Positions 47,629 to 59,961 of a stretch of 64,000 bases of DNA are shown one piece after another (within the stretch, counting starts at the first letter, position 1; the number at the start of each line of letters is the position of its first letter). The notes beneath the pieces were generated by a model. That model worked only from the letters and a program-made list of their open reading frames with translations, made no database searches and had not been told where the DNA came from. The translations under genes and the position numbers were made by a program. The DNA is from Earliella scabrosa (lineage: Eukaryota; Basidiomycota; Agaricomycetes; Polyporales; Polyporaceae). The DNA is taken from positions 1,550,001 through 1,614,000 of the forward strand of contig JABYQQ010000007.1 in NCBI GenBank assembly GCA_022605405.1, given 5' to 3'.

Positions 47629-50600
47629 TCAGAGCACGACAAGGTCGCCCTGACATGAATGGCACCAGAAGATGTGAGACTCGTCCATGAACACCGGCCG
47701 TTTGGACGACGAGTGCGTGTGGGTATGTGGCGGCGGCGGCGTGGCCGGCTGTGAGGGCGGCTCGATGACCGCGGGGAGGCCAGCGGGCTTAATCGCAGGG
47801 GACGACACGCCTTTCGAGCTGCGCGACAACGGACGTGGTGTGTGGCTCGACGCGGCGACCTCGCTGTCGATACGGGCCTTGAGCATGCTCAGGCTGACCT
47901 TGCGCTTGTGCCGCGCCTCGGGCGACAGGCCCTCGAAGGCCGAGAGCGTCGCGGGCGGAGAGGCGGCCCCGGGGCGGTGCGAGTTAAACGACGCTCTGCG
48001 CAAGTCGTCGGAGTGGTCGACGGCCCGACTGGTCGTGCGCCGTGGCAGCGACCCAGGCCCGGGAGCGTGTTGAGAGGTCCGAGACGGAGGCCGCGCGAGC
48101 GGGCGGAGCTGTGCGAGCTCGTTCTCGAGGACGGAGACCTGCCGCTGCAGCGCGTGCATTTGAGCCTCCGCGTTGAACACGGACGTCTCGAGCGCGCGGA
48201 CCTGGGAGTGTGCCGCGGAGAGCTCGAGCGCGTGCTGCTGCTTGAGCGCACTGAGCATCTCCTCGTCGAGCGAGGAATGCGGGTCGGCGCGCGAGGGTGG
48301 GGCGGACTCGGCGGAGGTGGCCTCGCGGAGGCGCTCCAGCTCCTCGTCCTTCTGCGACTGCTCGGCTCGAATGGACTCCATTTCCGTCTGCGCGCGCTCC
48401 AAGAACTCCTGCGCCTCGGTCTGCGCCTGTGTGCGCTCCCCGAGCTCGCTGCGCAGGGAGGAGAGCTGGGTCGACTGAGAGTTGAGCGAGTCGGTGAGCC
48501 GTCGGATCTCCTCCACGTTTGAATTGGCGACCTGGCGCAGCTTGGCTCGCTCGTCCTCGAGGTCGCTGACGCTCTTTCGCGCTGCGGTGAGCTCGGCCTG
48601 GAGTTCTGAATAGGCTTGCTGAAGCTCCGTCGAGTCTTTCTGAAGCGCAGCACGCTCGTTCTCCAGCGCGCTATTCAACGCATCCCGTTCCCGCTCGACG
48701 GCCGCCTTCTCGTCTCGCAGCTCCTCGAGGCTGGCTTCAAGCTGGGCAATGACGCCATCGCGAGCTCCAATCGTCTTTTCGAGGGTCTCGATCTTCTCGC
48801 TGAGCATCAGCTTCTCGTCCGTGAGCTCGACGATCTTTGGGCGCATTTCGTCGAGCGAGCGCATGAGCCCGATGCCCTCCGCTTGTAGCTCCTTTTGCGT
48901 CTTCTCCGCGTCGTCCGCACGTGCGTTCGCAGCTTTGAGATCAGCCTGCACCTGTTTCAGCTGGCGTGCATTCAACGCAAGGTCAGATGCAAGGGCGGCA
49001 AGCTTCTGCTGGAGCTCGGACACCAAGTTCTTCTTCCCCTCGATCTCTGTTTGAAGAGCAGTGCGCTCTCCTAGCAGGCTGTCCCTGACGGATATCACTG
49101 AGGACAGCTCCTCCTGGATAGCAGAATGTTGTTTCTCCACCTCCGCATGACGGGCTTGCCAATCCGCCTCAGTTGCTGCCTTCTGTTGCAGCTGCTCGGC
49201 GAGACTGTCCCGCTCCGTCTGGAGATGCTCGTGCGCCTGTTTCAAGTGAGTCAGCACATTGCATGGATGCATGCAATATAGTGTGTCGGGACGGCTCACT
49301 TGACGCAGTTTCGACAATTGGAATTCGAGCTCGTCAGCTCGGTCTTGAGTATTTTTGAGCGTCTCTTCCAAACGCTCCGCTCGGTCGTCGCTCTCGATTT
49401 GCTCTTCAAGTTCGCGAACCCGGCGTTCGTGTTCCGCGGACTGCGTTCGCAGCTCGTGTACCGTCCCGTTCAGCAGATGAATCTCGCGTTCCTGGATGAC
49501 GGTCAGGACATTGTATTGAAGTAGAAGTAGAGCGAACTGACTTGATCCCGCGTCTTGTCAGTGAGCTCCCTTTCGGTCTCCGTTAGTGCGACGATCTGAG
49601 AGGCGGACGCGGCGGCTTCCGATTCGAGCTGCGAGACACGGAGTTGGAGCTTCGCGCTTCGAGACAACTCGTGTTCCAGTCGCTTCTCAGTCTCCTGGAG
49701 GGCTAGTTGTAATGATTAGACAAGTTCCTTGATGGATAGCACTTCAACGTCGTACCCGCTTCCGCGCTCTCGAGCCGTTCGACAGCAGACGATAGAGAGG
49801 TCTTCTCAGAGACCAAGAGAGAAATTGTCTGTTGCTGCTGCTGGACCTGCTCCGCGTACTCATGTAGGGTCTGATCCAACGTCTGAACCTGCTCTTGCAA
49901 CTTGGTGGAGTTTTGCCTTTCTGCGTGCAACGCCTGTTCGGTCGTTTTCGCGTCTTTGCACGAATGAATGCGTATTCTCGGGACACGTAGGAGATCGACG
50001 CACCTTGCAATGCGGTTTCCAAAACCGATATTGACGCGACGAGGTGCTCCCGTTCAGCCTGCAGAGCAGAAATAGTCTGCTCTTGTTGGCGAACTTGCTG
50101 AGAGAACTGCTGCACGTTCGCCTGCAGCTCCCGGACGTTGCTCTCCAGCGCGACGGTCTTGGCCTGTTCCGCTTGTAGCAGCTCTTGCGTATGACGCGCC
50201 TCTGCATACCCAATCATGAGCGCGGACGACACCAGAGTCTCACACGATGTATGCGAGAGACAAATGAGCACGTACTCTGTTCAACCTGTCCAAACCCTTC
50301 CAACTGGGCGGTCAACGACGCCTTCTCTGCCTCCAATCCTTCAATCGCTCGCTTCTGCTCCCGCAAGAGGGCACGCAAATCTTCCCGTTCCCCATTCGCT
50401 TGCACAGGCGGAGAGGTCGCAGCGGGCGGGGGCGGAACCGCAGCGTAACGCGGCGCAGGAGCAGCGACCGCAGGCGAGGAGCTTGCGTCGACACGCGTAA
50501 GTCCAGACAGCCACGACGTGTCGGTTCCGTTGGACGTGGGCCCATTGGCGAACCTGCACACACAACGCACGGTTATTGGGTGTTACGAACACGTTTGCGG

Positions 50601-51027
50601 GTTTCCGAGTTCCCGGGGCTCGGTGAACACCCTGGATGAATAACGGGGGCGTGTATGGCGTGGCACTCACAGGTCCGCAACATTGCTCTCATGCTTCTGC
50701 TCCACGGGGGGTGCTGCGTGTGCTAGTGGTGAAGATACCGTGGGCGGAGGTACGGGAGACGGGGCCGCGTGGTCTATTGACGGAGGGGGCGGCGCTGGAG
50801 AGAACGTCCTCGACGGTGCAGGGCTTGGAGAGGCAATGCGCGGGGCTGGGGACGCGACGCGCGGACTCGGCGGGCCTCCGCCTGTCTCAGCGACCTTCTG
50901 AGCTTGCCTCTTCTTGAGCTAGACGACGGCCGAGCGGTGAGCACTCGCAGCTTTGGAATGCATGCTGTCAGAGACAGACCATCGCCCTCGCGCGGGCTGC
51001 CTTCGCTGCGCGATCGTCTTCGGACAT
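47629..51027 (-). CDS. Long coiled-coil protein, possibly a golgin (GM130/Bug1-like)
   Basis: Exons 51027-50980, 50918-50671, 50553-50276, 50201-50004, 49953-49756, 49702-49542, 49491-49300 and 49236-47629 encode 976 residues. The N-terminus MSEDDRAAKAARARAMLKKRQAQK resembles the short basic N-terminus of GM130-type golgins. A Pro/Ser-rich stretch follows, then about 700 residues of near-continuous heptad coiled coil (EREDLRALLREQKRAIEGLEAEK, VQQFSQQVRQQEQTISAL, TLHEYAEQVQQQQQTISLL, and long KIVELTDEKLMLSEKIETLEK-type runs). The C-terminus ends DESHIFWCHSCQGDLVVL, with a C-x-x-C that could be a small metal-binding knuckle. Golgins tether vesicles at the Golgi; that assignment is tentative because coiled coils are easily confused. 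Several exons end in phase 1, and all eight join without a frame break. Confidence 0.75.
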
Positions 51028-51671
51028 GGTGACTAGTCGTTCGTTTCGGTGAGGTTATGAGTGTTGACGGAGAAAAGCCAGGGTAGAGGAGAGGGGGTAC
51101 GGCAATTGAATGTGGCTACAACTGAAGGACAAGTAGCACCAGCGCTTGGCCAGACACGTATAAGTACTTGCTCCTCGGTCATACAGGTGCGTATCATGCC
51201 ACCGTAGTCTCGGCCCTGCGATATTCTCACATTCCACAGCCAGACGTCGTTACCATGAGCATGGTTTGCCTGCGAGAAGCGTGTCCTGATCACACAAGCG
51301 AGTAGGGATGGCATAGGATCTGTATTGCCGGCGAGGACCAGAAACGGCGAGGGAGGGATACGGAAAGCGGAGAGCGGAGGAAAAGAGCAACAGGAAACTG
51401 AAACGGGACCGTCATGAAGAGCTGTATAAGACAATTATGTCACAAGATGCTTGCCACCCCAGGCCTGGTGGTAATGAGTGTACGAGGGGTAACGCGTAAC
51501 GACAGACTCGATGGCGGCCAGGAGGCGCAGGTAGGATAGAGGGAGAAAAGCTACCGTATGAGAAGAACATATATCGATATAGAGGTCGTGACAACCCATG
51601 CCAAGAGTACAACGGGGCGTAGCAGTGAGGGTATGATGAGCGATCCCGAGCCTCACAAGATGCAAACCCTT
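51028..51671. other. Spacer between coiled-coil gene and G-beta gene
   Basis: Both neighbours lie on the minus strand. This gap holds the promoter of the coiled-coil gene and the 3' UTR of the G-beta gene. Frames here are short continuations of neighbouring sequence and have no independent support. Confidence 0.5.
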
Positions 51672-52957
51672 CTACGCCCAGACCTGGAAGCGTACAAGTC
51701 AGCAGCAGTGGTATGACGACGGATATGAGAAACGAACCCTGAGTGTGCTGTCCCAGCTGCCCGTGCACAACGCCATACCGTCGGAGCTGACACCGAGGCA
51801 GCTGACACGGTTCTCGTGGCCAGTCAAAACACCGACCCGCTCGCCCTTGAGAGTGTCCCACACGTTGCACGTCCAGTCATCATAGCCGCCAAAGAGGATG
51901 CGGCCAGAGATGCTGAACGCGACGGAGGTGATACCGCAAAGGATGTTATCGTGAGTGAATGCGTTCAACTCGCGGTCAGCACGGATGTCGAACAACCGGC
52001 ACGATGCATCATCAGAACCAGTAGCGAACGCATCTCCGTTAGGGAAGAAGCTATTTTTCCCAGTCAGCGTTCCCGGCGATGACCTGGTGAAGTGTTGGCA
52101 CAGACCTGACTGCGTTGATGTCCGACTCATGACCAGTGAAGGTCTGGGTCGCCTTGCCGCTGCGGATGTCCCAAAGCTTGGCAGTCGCGTCGCAGGCACC
52201 AGAGACGAAGACGTTCTGGTTGGGACCAAGGGACAGGCTAGATGGCGAATGTTGAGACGAGATGTCCGATTGGAGCAACAACCCGACGAGCGCGACGACT
52301 TACCTCATCACATCACCAGTATGGTCGCTGAATTCCACCACCCGGACGCCTGCCTCGATATCCCACAACATGCAGGTCATATCACCCGAACTGGTGACGA
52401 TTTGGCGGTCGTTGAGGAAGCGGCAGCAGCTGAGGTAACCGGAGTGTGCGCTGAGCTCGCGGGCGCCCTTGACGTTGTTGCCCTCCTTGGAGTGAAGGTT
52501 GTAGATGGAGCAAATGTTGTCGAGACCACCGCAGGCGACAAAGTTGCCAGAGGGGGAGTATGCGCAGGTCATGACCCAGCTAGAACGAAGGGGGATAGCG
52601 TGGACCTTGTTGGTGGTGTAGGCGTCCCAGACGATAAGCTTTCCGTCCTGGGATGCAGAGACGAGGTGACGGCGGTCCGTGGCCCAGTGCATGGCATAGA
52701 TCTTTGCAAGGTGACCGCGGAGAGCGCGACGGGGACGCATGACGACACGGGGCAAGGCAGGCACCTCGTTGGCCATCGCCCGCACTGCGTTCGCGCCGTG
52801 TAAGTCAGCAAACAAGGGTCTGTAGAAGGGGACGGTACTTACAGGAAGTGTCAGCTGAAGACTCCCTCTTTGCGCGGATTTTCTCCTTCAGACTCTCTGC
52901 CTCACGCCGCGCAGCGGCGATACGCTCCTGGATATCTCCCTGGGGTGACTGGGACAT
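51672..52957 (-). CDS. GPB1: Heterotrimeric G-protein beta subunit
   Basis: Exons 52957-52843, 52784-52304, 52237-52106, 52050-51738 and 51683-51672 encode 350 residues, the usual G-beta length. The first 40 residues ([22 protein letters not shown]) are the helix that pairs with G-gamma. Seven WD repeats follow, beginning [13 protein letters not shown]...[10 protein letters not shown] and ending [55 protein letters not shown] and [10 protein letters not shown] are classic G-beta signatures. It transmits pheromone and nutrient signals from G-protein-coupled receptors. The acceptor at 52785 (not the nearer CTACAG) is needed to give DTSLRAMANEV. The last exon is only 12 nt and encodes V-W-A-stop, closing the seventh blade. 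Confidence 0.96.
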
Positions 52958-55855
52958 GTTTTACGGCTTGAATGGGCAATTGAGGTGTTGAACGCTTCTG
53001 CTGGGTCGACAAAAGCCTGGACAGGTATAATGGGGAGAGACGGCGTTAGAGACGTGCTGGACCGCGTAGAGGGAGACCGACCGTGCGAGGGAAGGAAGCT
53101 GGGGAGAAAGAAGAGCTCAGGGGGTGAGAATATGATGGAAAGTTGCGTGGGAACCGACAGAGACTAGCGGAGGCTAGAACGATGTCGGGTGTGGAGGAGT
53201 CGGGGCCGCCAACGAGGACTGGAGGAGCGAGAGAGGCGGGGAAGATGGCGGGGAGGAGAGAGAGCGAGAGAGAGGCGGAGGGCGATGGCGACTGTCAACA
53301 GCAGTGGGAGCCTTGATGGCACCGCTCGCCCAGCCCCGGCCAGCGACGCTCCCCCTGTCGGACCTCCCCATTCTCGTCCCCGGCCCGCTCCGAATCCCGG
53401 CACCCCCGCCGGCACTCCCGCCGGCCTCGCCGCTCTCTCCGCCCTTGGGTGACGCGATACATACTCAACGCCGCCGGAGTCTATTCAACTTTTCTCTAAT
53501 CGCGCCCCCGACGCCGCGATGCATTACTCCCCCCTTTCTGCCAGCCCCTTCCGCTCCAGACCGTCCGACCCAGGAATGCCGCCGTACGCCGAAAGATCCT
53601 CCGTACCATCATCCTCAACGCAAACCTGATCAGAACGATCTCTTGTCATCTGGGCACCCAACCTTCTGCTCCGCCGATCCCAGCTTCCCGGAAAGTGCGC
53701 AGTACTCCTCGACGTTTGTGTGTATACCTATTCAACTTGAATCTCCGGTTACATGACTCACTCTGCGATGCGCTTACAGTCTGGACTCTGGACTTCAGTC
53801 CCGAGTGCGATTCCGAACCAAGGATCCTGGCGCACCGACCCCAATCGCAAGCTCCGGCTCGGTTCGATGCCCCGGTGACTCCTCCCAATTGCCTGGCTTC
53901 GGAATGGACGCGGTGCTTTCCACCCACGACGGCTACGTGTAACGTGTAAATGCTCCCCACTGCAAAACTATCACCCGCTCTGACTGGTCGGCGGTTGATC
54001 GTGCACAGATAACCGTTCTATCCCAGTAGTTGACGGCACCGATGTCAGACATGCTGTCGTCATGTTCGGGCAGCGTTGCAAGCCCGCGAAACTGGGACAC
54101 AACCACACGCCAAAGTCCACCTCCGATGTGTTGGCGTCGCAACCGTGTCCGCAACCGCATACTGTCCTTGAATCGCAATTTTCTTGTCTCGAGTCCTCGC
54201 TGCCGGCCATGCTTAATATCCGCCGATCGGAGCGCGGGCCACCAATAGCTGCGACAGCTGTGCGTCCAGCACTTCGTACAGGTATGTGTTTTCTCGCTGC
54301 GCGCGATTTCTTTCTGTGTACTTTGATCCATCGGAGTGCAGAGATTCACCTGCATTACCGTCGGCCTTTTGGCTCGTAATGACAAGCTTCTTGCGAACCG
54401 AGATCTCGAACAGCCAAATCGCGGGAAGGTCCGATTCCGAAGCTGTCCTAGGAAACCAATTATCACCAGTAGGCACCCCACAATAGGCGAGATCCACCAT
54501 TCGGCCTAGTCCTGCCATCCTCGAGGATGCACTCTTCCTGTGCCACGGCGGTAACGGATGACAAGTCCAGTGTTCTCAGTGAAAGGTTACCTGGTTTCGA
54601 GGCTGAGTTGCCTTACATTGCAACTGGGGAAGCAATTGCTCGCCTCGGATGCTGATCTCAATCTCCATACAGAGCATCGGTAGGGGCTCTTACGGCAACC
54701 CGCCAGAACACCGGGTGTCTAGATCCGAACGTCAACCACATCCACGAGACATGGGTTGCGATGCCCAGTTGGGGCTGTTGTTCTTTCTTGAATACTTGCC
54801 CAATATGGATGGCTATGCAATCGATCTGCCTCTCTCCCGTCTTTGCGCGGGATTACTTGCACTAAAAAGGCACACCGCCTGCGCCCACAACCGGTCCTCA
54901 ACATCGCACGATTGATCTGAAAATTCAATTTTGGACGTACAGGCCGGCACGTTGAGATCTGATTTACTCCATCGTTTGCGGTTTGGAACAAGGCAGGCTA
55001 CTCTGCGGACTGATTTTATCCAGATATGTTGTCTACGGGCGTTCCGATCCTTTGAGGGTCGCCTTACTCCAAGTTTATGGCGCCAGCCACAATCTAGCGC
55101 GCTCGGGTCGCCATCAATAGCACACACAAGTCTTCCGCTCATGCATCGGTCTCGGCGTCGTATAGGAATAGGATTGCATATTTGAAGGTAAGTGTCACAT
55201 TCCTTATTCTCCTCGCTTGGTTGACATACTGGGACCCGCTCCGGCATAGCAAATTACGAACCACATACTCAGCTTCAACAATCCGTGATGGGGAGGTGCG
55301 GCAATTCGGTTCTGCACACGTGTAAATCCTAGGAACCTGACGGAAAACTCCAGCGAGATGTCTGTCCAGTGTAGCTGGGAGCTCAACTTCTGGTGATCAC
55401 CCGGTGTACCACATCCCATCCGCCCGCGACGCGCTCCCTGACTCATGTCCCGCGGAAGATGCACAACTTGCGCCCCCCCCCTCCATCGACTCCGTTTGAC
55501 TCTTGTCGAGACACCCCGGTGCGCAGCGGGGTGTCTTTGCATTCCAATCAGGGACGCATCTGCGTCTCCGGATAGGCGTTCACACTGCTTGTTCTGTCGC
55601 TCTCCTTTGCGGTCCTGTCTGCGCTGTGACATCATGTGCGTTCTCGGCATCCCGACGGTGCATTGGTCTCCCAAGTATCGCAGATGCTCGGTTCTCGCAA
55701 GTATCGCTCAGCCACATCTGGAGGTATATATGCCTAGCAGGATATCGAGGTTCAGACCATTCCCTCTCGTTCAGCTTTCTCCAAGTTTTCGACCCAGGAC
55801 TCGCTTTCTTCTTTGTTCTTCTTCGTCTCTTTACCCAACTCACCTACAACTCGCA
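52958..55855. other. 2.9 kb gene-poor stretch before the mini-dsRBD cluster
   Basis: The left 400 bases are purine-rich on the plus strand and form the G-beta promoter. Farther right, composition shifts to less GC. I see only short interrupted frames on both strands, without motifs. A frame at 53304-53756 is Pro-rich and unsupported. No transposon hallmark was found. Confidence 0.45.
55725..55731 (+). promoter_or_regulatory. TATA box of mini-dsRBD gene A
   Basis: TATATAT lies 125 bases before the start codon, with a CT-rich leader in between. Genes B and C have comparable elements, which supports the call. Confidence 0.5.
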
Positions 55856-56218
55856 ATGTCCGACCGTGAGTGACCAATTTCCAGATCTTCGCGTACTGAT
55901 ATTGATCCATCCGGATATCGTGCAGACTGGCGTATGCAATTTAACAACTACTGCCAACGCAACAACCTCCAAGCATATGTCTCCTGGCCGAACCCCATGC
56001 AGACGGGTCCTCAGAATGCCCCAACTTGGACTGCCTCCGTGTACTGTAAGTGGACAGTATGAGTTTCATATCGGCGATCTCCCCGTACTGATTCCGTGCG
56101 GCATCCCTCAGTTAATGGGATTGAATATGGACGTGGCTCCGCTAACACCGTTGGAGCGGCCCGTGAGATTGCCGCGGAGATGGCCTTGAAAGCTCTTTGG
56201 AGTCAACGAGGCTACTAG
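55856..56218 (+). CDS. Mini dsRNA-binding-domain protein A
   Basis: Exons 55856-55865 (10 nt), 55926-56045 and 56112-56218 encode 78 residues, essentially one double-stranded-RNA-binding domain. Alpha-1 is WRMQFNNYCQRN; beta strands follow (QAYVSWPNP, TWTASVYFNGIEYG); then GSANTVGAAREIAAEMALKAL forms the last helix. The usual domain end G-x-G-x-S-K-K-x-A-K-x-x-A-A-x-x-A-L is preserved in spacing, but all three lysine positions differ (V, G, R), so RNA binding may be weak or replaced by protein contacts. Exon 2 (120 nt) equals exons 2 plus 3 of gene B (27 + 93), and the last exons are identical in length (107). It is therefore a paralogue lacking one intron. Function unknown. Confidence 0.7.
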
Positions 56219-57492
56219 TGCGCGTGGTAAGCTACCCGCTCCCGTTATGAGCTCCGCACGCTGAAGCGGTTTTGCCAGGATCCTCCCTCGGTGCATCGCC
56301 GGACTCTGCTCCGCTCTAATCTACTCTCGGACTCTTCTAATTGCTTGCAACGCGCCTCATGTATCAATACCGACACTGGGCGGACTGGATCTGTGTGGTC
56401 TTAGGGACTCATGACTATCTGGCCTGGGCCTTGCTGCTCTCGCTCTCTCTGCTGTAGCCACCTCTTTGTAGCCTTGCAGATGCTTTCAATGCAATCCTCG
56501 AACATCCACTCGTGCGACCTCTTGCCTACCGCTCGTTCGATACTCGGGTCTGCTATGCACGGCGAGAAGCCTAGGGCTAGGATGCTGGCGCATTACCAAG
56601 CTCAGTATGACTTCACCCTCTCTCCGCGCTTTCAGCAGCCAGGGGCGCTAATCTCCGGCTAATTTTCCGAGGAGTGGGAGTCGACGCGCACACCTTGCTC
56701 CCTCCGGGTCCTTTTATCTGGTAGCGAATTCTACCATGTTGGGGCCTTATTCTTCGCCTTGAGAACACAGCGCCGCGTTCTACGCACGACATGCGACGAC
56801 ATCGAGGACGAGCCCGGTGCTCCCAGCCGATGTTCTCATTGCCTCACCGCTCACTGCGCGAGGACCCACGCATCCGGCAGGCCTGGCCCCGCCGCCTCGC
56901 AGATCGTGGCCTACTGCAAGCGGCCGATCGGAGCAGGCTAATTAGGTGGAGGATGGGGGCGCATCCCGCGAAACCGCCCTTCGGTTTCGCTTCCGTCGAG
57001 GTGAGCATCTCCGAATCTCCGTTGCTTGCAGGTCTGCCGCTCTCCGCTTTAAACCGCGCTGCTCTCTCTCTGGAGTCCTTCTTTCGCCCGTTCCGACGTT
57101 CTCAATGCGTCCGACGTTCCCCTCGCGCCGACCCGTGTAGGGCTGCCCAGGGTCACGACGCCTTATTGGGCAATGGAACCGCCCCTCGAGGGTGCTCTTC
57201 CGGAGTTCGACCTATGGAGTGCCATTGGTACATCCCCGTACGTGATCTCCTAACTCCTACTTGGTGTTGCACGATCGAGAGGCCTGTGATGCACAAGGCG
57301 CACAATGTTCATTAGAAGGCTAGAATCCCTCGCGCCCTGGCGTTCTCAACTCCCTTCCTTGTCACCGCAACACCGTCGCTGCAGTCGTCAGGAAGGGGGC
57401 CGATGGCTCGAGGGCAGCGAGGCACGGTGTATATAGCAGCAGCGATGGTTGTACCTGGTGAGATTCAGCAAGAGAGCAGAACGTAGAGTAGA
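56219..57492. other. 1.3 kb spacer between dsRBD genes A and B
   Basis: No further dsRBD copy was recognised. Small frames on the plus strand (for example 56791-57315) are Arg/Ala/Ser-rich with no motif. The right end carries the TATA box of gene B. Confidence 0.45.
57430..57436 (+). promoter_or_regulatory. TATA box of mini-dsRBD gene B
   Basis: TATATAG lies 63 bases upstream of the start codon, a typical position for a TATA-driven fungal gene. Confidence 0.55.
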
Positions 57493-57914
57493 ATGTCTAG
57501 CAACAGCGGCAGCAACGGTACGTGCTCCTTGTCTTGGTGCTTGTCGTACGACGACTCACGGGCTTGCGCAGAGGGCGGAGCGATTGCGCTCAACAACTGT
57601 ATGCTCATTGCTAACTCTCTCGCCAGTCAATCTATCTTACTTATCGACACTCCCTAGATCTCCAGGCCAAGAACAAGGCTGCCGAGCTGAGCTGGGAGGA
57701 TACATTCACTGGACCGCGCCACGCCGGTGAATGGACCTCAAGTTGCAAGAGTACGTGGCACGTCACGTTGCCCTCATGCTGATCTGATCAAGCTTCTACT
57801 TTAATAGTTGACGGCCAAGTCATCGCCAGTGGTACCGGGCCACAGAAGAACGTCGCCCGGGATGCCGCTGCTAGGGAGGCACTTCCCATTCTGATTGCCA
57901 AGTTCGGTGCCTAG
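57493..57914 (+). CDS. Mini dsRNA-binding-domain protein B
   Basis: Exons 57493-57517, 57572-57598, 57658-57750 and 57808-57914 encode 83 residues. After a short MSSNSGSN leader the protein is a single dsRBD: alpha-1 ALNNYLQAKNKAAELSWED, strands GEWTSSCKIDGQVIASG, and the last helix GTGPQKNVARDAAAREALPIL. The first lysine of the K-K-x-A-K motif is kept; the others are N and R, so one basic contact is substituted conservatively. All introns are phase 1, as in genes A and C. The domain normally binds A-form RNA through alpha-1, the beta1-beta2 loop and the lysine helix. No second domain or catalytic region is present, so it can act only as a binder or adaptor. Confidence 0.78.
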
Positions 57915-59961
57915 AAGGTCCAGCGAGCCCGCCGTGGCTTGGTGCCCGTACAGTCTTCGTTTCAGCTGTTGTGTTCGTGTTCTCTGTCCTGTGTGCTTGT
58001 GCATGTCTCCGCCATCGTGTAATCTATGTCTCGGCATTGTGTGTTCCGATCATGTTGCTCCATTAGTTCCTTGCTCGATCCCCTAGAATACTTCGCACTT
58101 CACACTGCTCAGGTAGCATTTGTCCATGCTTTCGTGTGTATTGACATCCTGCTGTATTTTTGGATCTTCTTGCGTGCGTGTCTGAAGACTGACGCGGAGT
58201 TAGACGCCGCGAACTTGTTCCTGAGCGCCATCCCGCGTCAGGGGCGCAATGAACTCTCGTCGACTTGTTGACAACGCCAGTATGACACCGACAGCCTGAG
58301 CGAGCTGCGTCTCGGCATCCATTCAGTAGTCGTATGGTTGCCGCATGTCTCCAACGTCGCCTTCATACCGGTGGGAGCGGTATCTCGCGAGTCGATCAGA
58401 TCCGCGTCTACCCCGTTGCGGTGAGATGTTGCATTGAGATCGCATGCGCATGCTTGAACCACTGCGCAACAGAGGTGGGTGCAGATGTTCGAGATATCTG
58501 CAGTGCTGACGTTGATATCGACGAATCCGACCGCAGGAAGCATATATTGCATCCCGATCGATAACGCGATCACAGGAGACAGCCTGAGCATATATCGTGC
58601 TCGGCAGGCATCCCAGTCTGCCCTGCTTGTGCCACAGTGACAGACGCGGCGCGTTGCGGACGACGCAGCTTTTGTTGCGGTCAATATATCCTGTGGACGA
58701 TTGGCCCAGACGCCTTTCAACCTGTCGGACGACATGACGTATGGTGTGGTTCAAAACCCCGCCTCTCCGCTGTACAGATGATCCAAACGATCACTCGCCG
58801 GTCGAAACTCAGACGCGGCATTGTTCTGGTCTCACACCGCCGTGGGTCGTGGAGAAGTGGCGGCCGTCATAACCAGCACGTTACAATCATCCAGACGGCC
58901 TGGACTTGTCAGCCGTTGGTGCCGGTGCGCACTGCGTGGCCAAGGATGCGGAGTGTGAAGTTAGCCATCTTGATATCATAAGATGACATCTGTCTTCCGG
59001 CTCAACGGACTTGTTCCGTTGCCAGTGCTACCCACACGCCGACGCGGTGCGGTTAACCGGAGGTCATGTTTCACCTCTTTTTGGCGCATCCACTCTGGCG
59101 GTGCGAGACGCCTAGTTGTCGGCAGGCGCCATGTCTGGAGGTGTGTTCCACTAAACCCCTGAAGACCCTGAAGGAGTGCTGACGTCGTGTCTCCCGACAG
59201 CATGCCGCGAGGTCCACGCTGCCTTTGCCCGACTCATCCGTCGCCTGACATGTCTTTAGCTCCCAGCTTGCTAAAGCAGTGTTTCACGACAGGGAAATTA
59301 ACGGGACGCTGCCGCTGGCAGAATACAAGGCACATGCTGTGTAGGCGATATTGTCAAGTGCTACGAGTCGGAAGGAGATTCCAAGCAGTAACCCGCGGTA
59401 CGCGCGTAGCCTCTAAATAATTCGCCGGCGTTCCTAACCGCACACACCGGACAGAGTATCGCTCAATTATTGCTTGTGGACCCTTGGACCTTTGAAGCAG
59501 GCGAAGCTTGGTCCATAATTTCCCCGGGCCGACCATCGACCTCGATCGGTCTTTGCATCTGCGAAGCGTGACCCGCAGTGCGGGGAGAATGAATCAGCAT
59601 GTCCTCAGAGATGGATCGTTGAGACAGGTATCGTCTCACACAAGCGGCCAAGTCCAGTCGGAGGTTTGTACTTCATTGCCCGTGGCAGGACCTCGTCCGA
59701 CCTTGCCTCCGGTGAGATGTCTCGATGACGGCATTTCGGAGCCAGACCGTCAACCACAATCCCGTCCTGTCGTGCGCACACAGTGCCCGAACACCCGGAG
59801 GACAGTATGCTCCTGACTAGCAGCGGAACAAGATGGCTGGCTGGAAAACGAGCGCAGAAAACGGTACGTATAAAGGGTCGACCAGCTCTCAAGTTTTCAG
59901 CATCGAGCAACATTCACTCACTTCCTCGTTCTACGCAACATATCCACCGAGCATCTTCACC
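57915..59961. other. 2 kb spacer between dsRBD genes B and C
   Basis: Moderate GC, with small frames on both strands (the longest 58238-58735 on minus, Cys/Thr/Ala-rich) and no recognisable domain. Some pieces look like degraded coding sequence, but I cannot assign them. The right end carries the TATA box and leader of gene C. Confidence 0.4.
59869..59875 (+). promoter_or_regulatory. TATA box of mini-dsRBD gene C
   Basis: TATAAAG lies 93 bases upstream of the start codon and is followed by a leader with ACTCACTTCCTCGTTCTACG-type sequence. Confidence 0.55.

Noticed and set aside
53304..53756. 150-codon Pro-rich plus-strand frame
   Set aside because: It lies in the G-beta upstream region, is low in complexity and has no motif. 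Not reported as a gene.
57340..57430. Possible fourth dsRBD remnant before gene B
   Set aside because: A short frame with TVAAVVRK resembles the last dsRBD helix, but there is no preceding domain and the match is too short.
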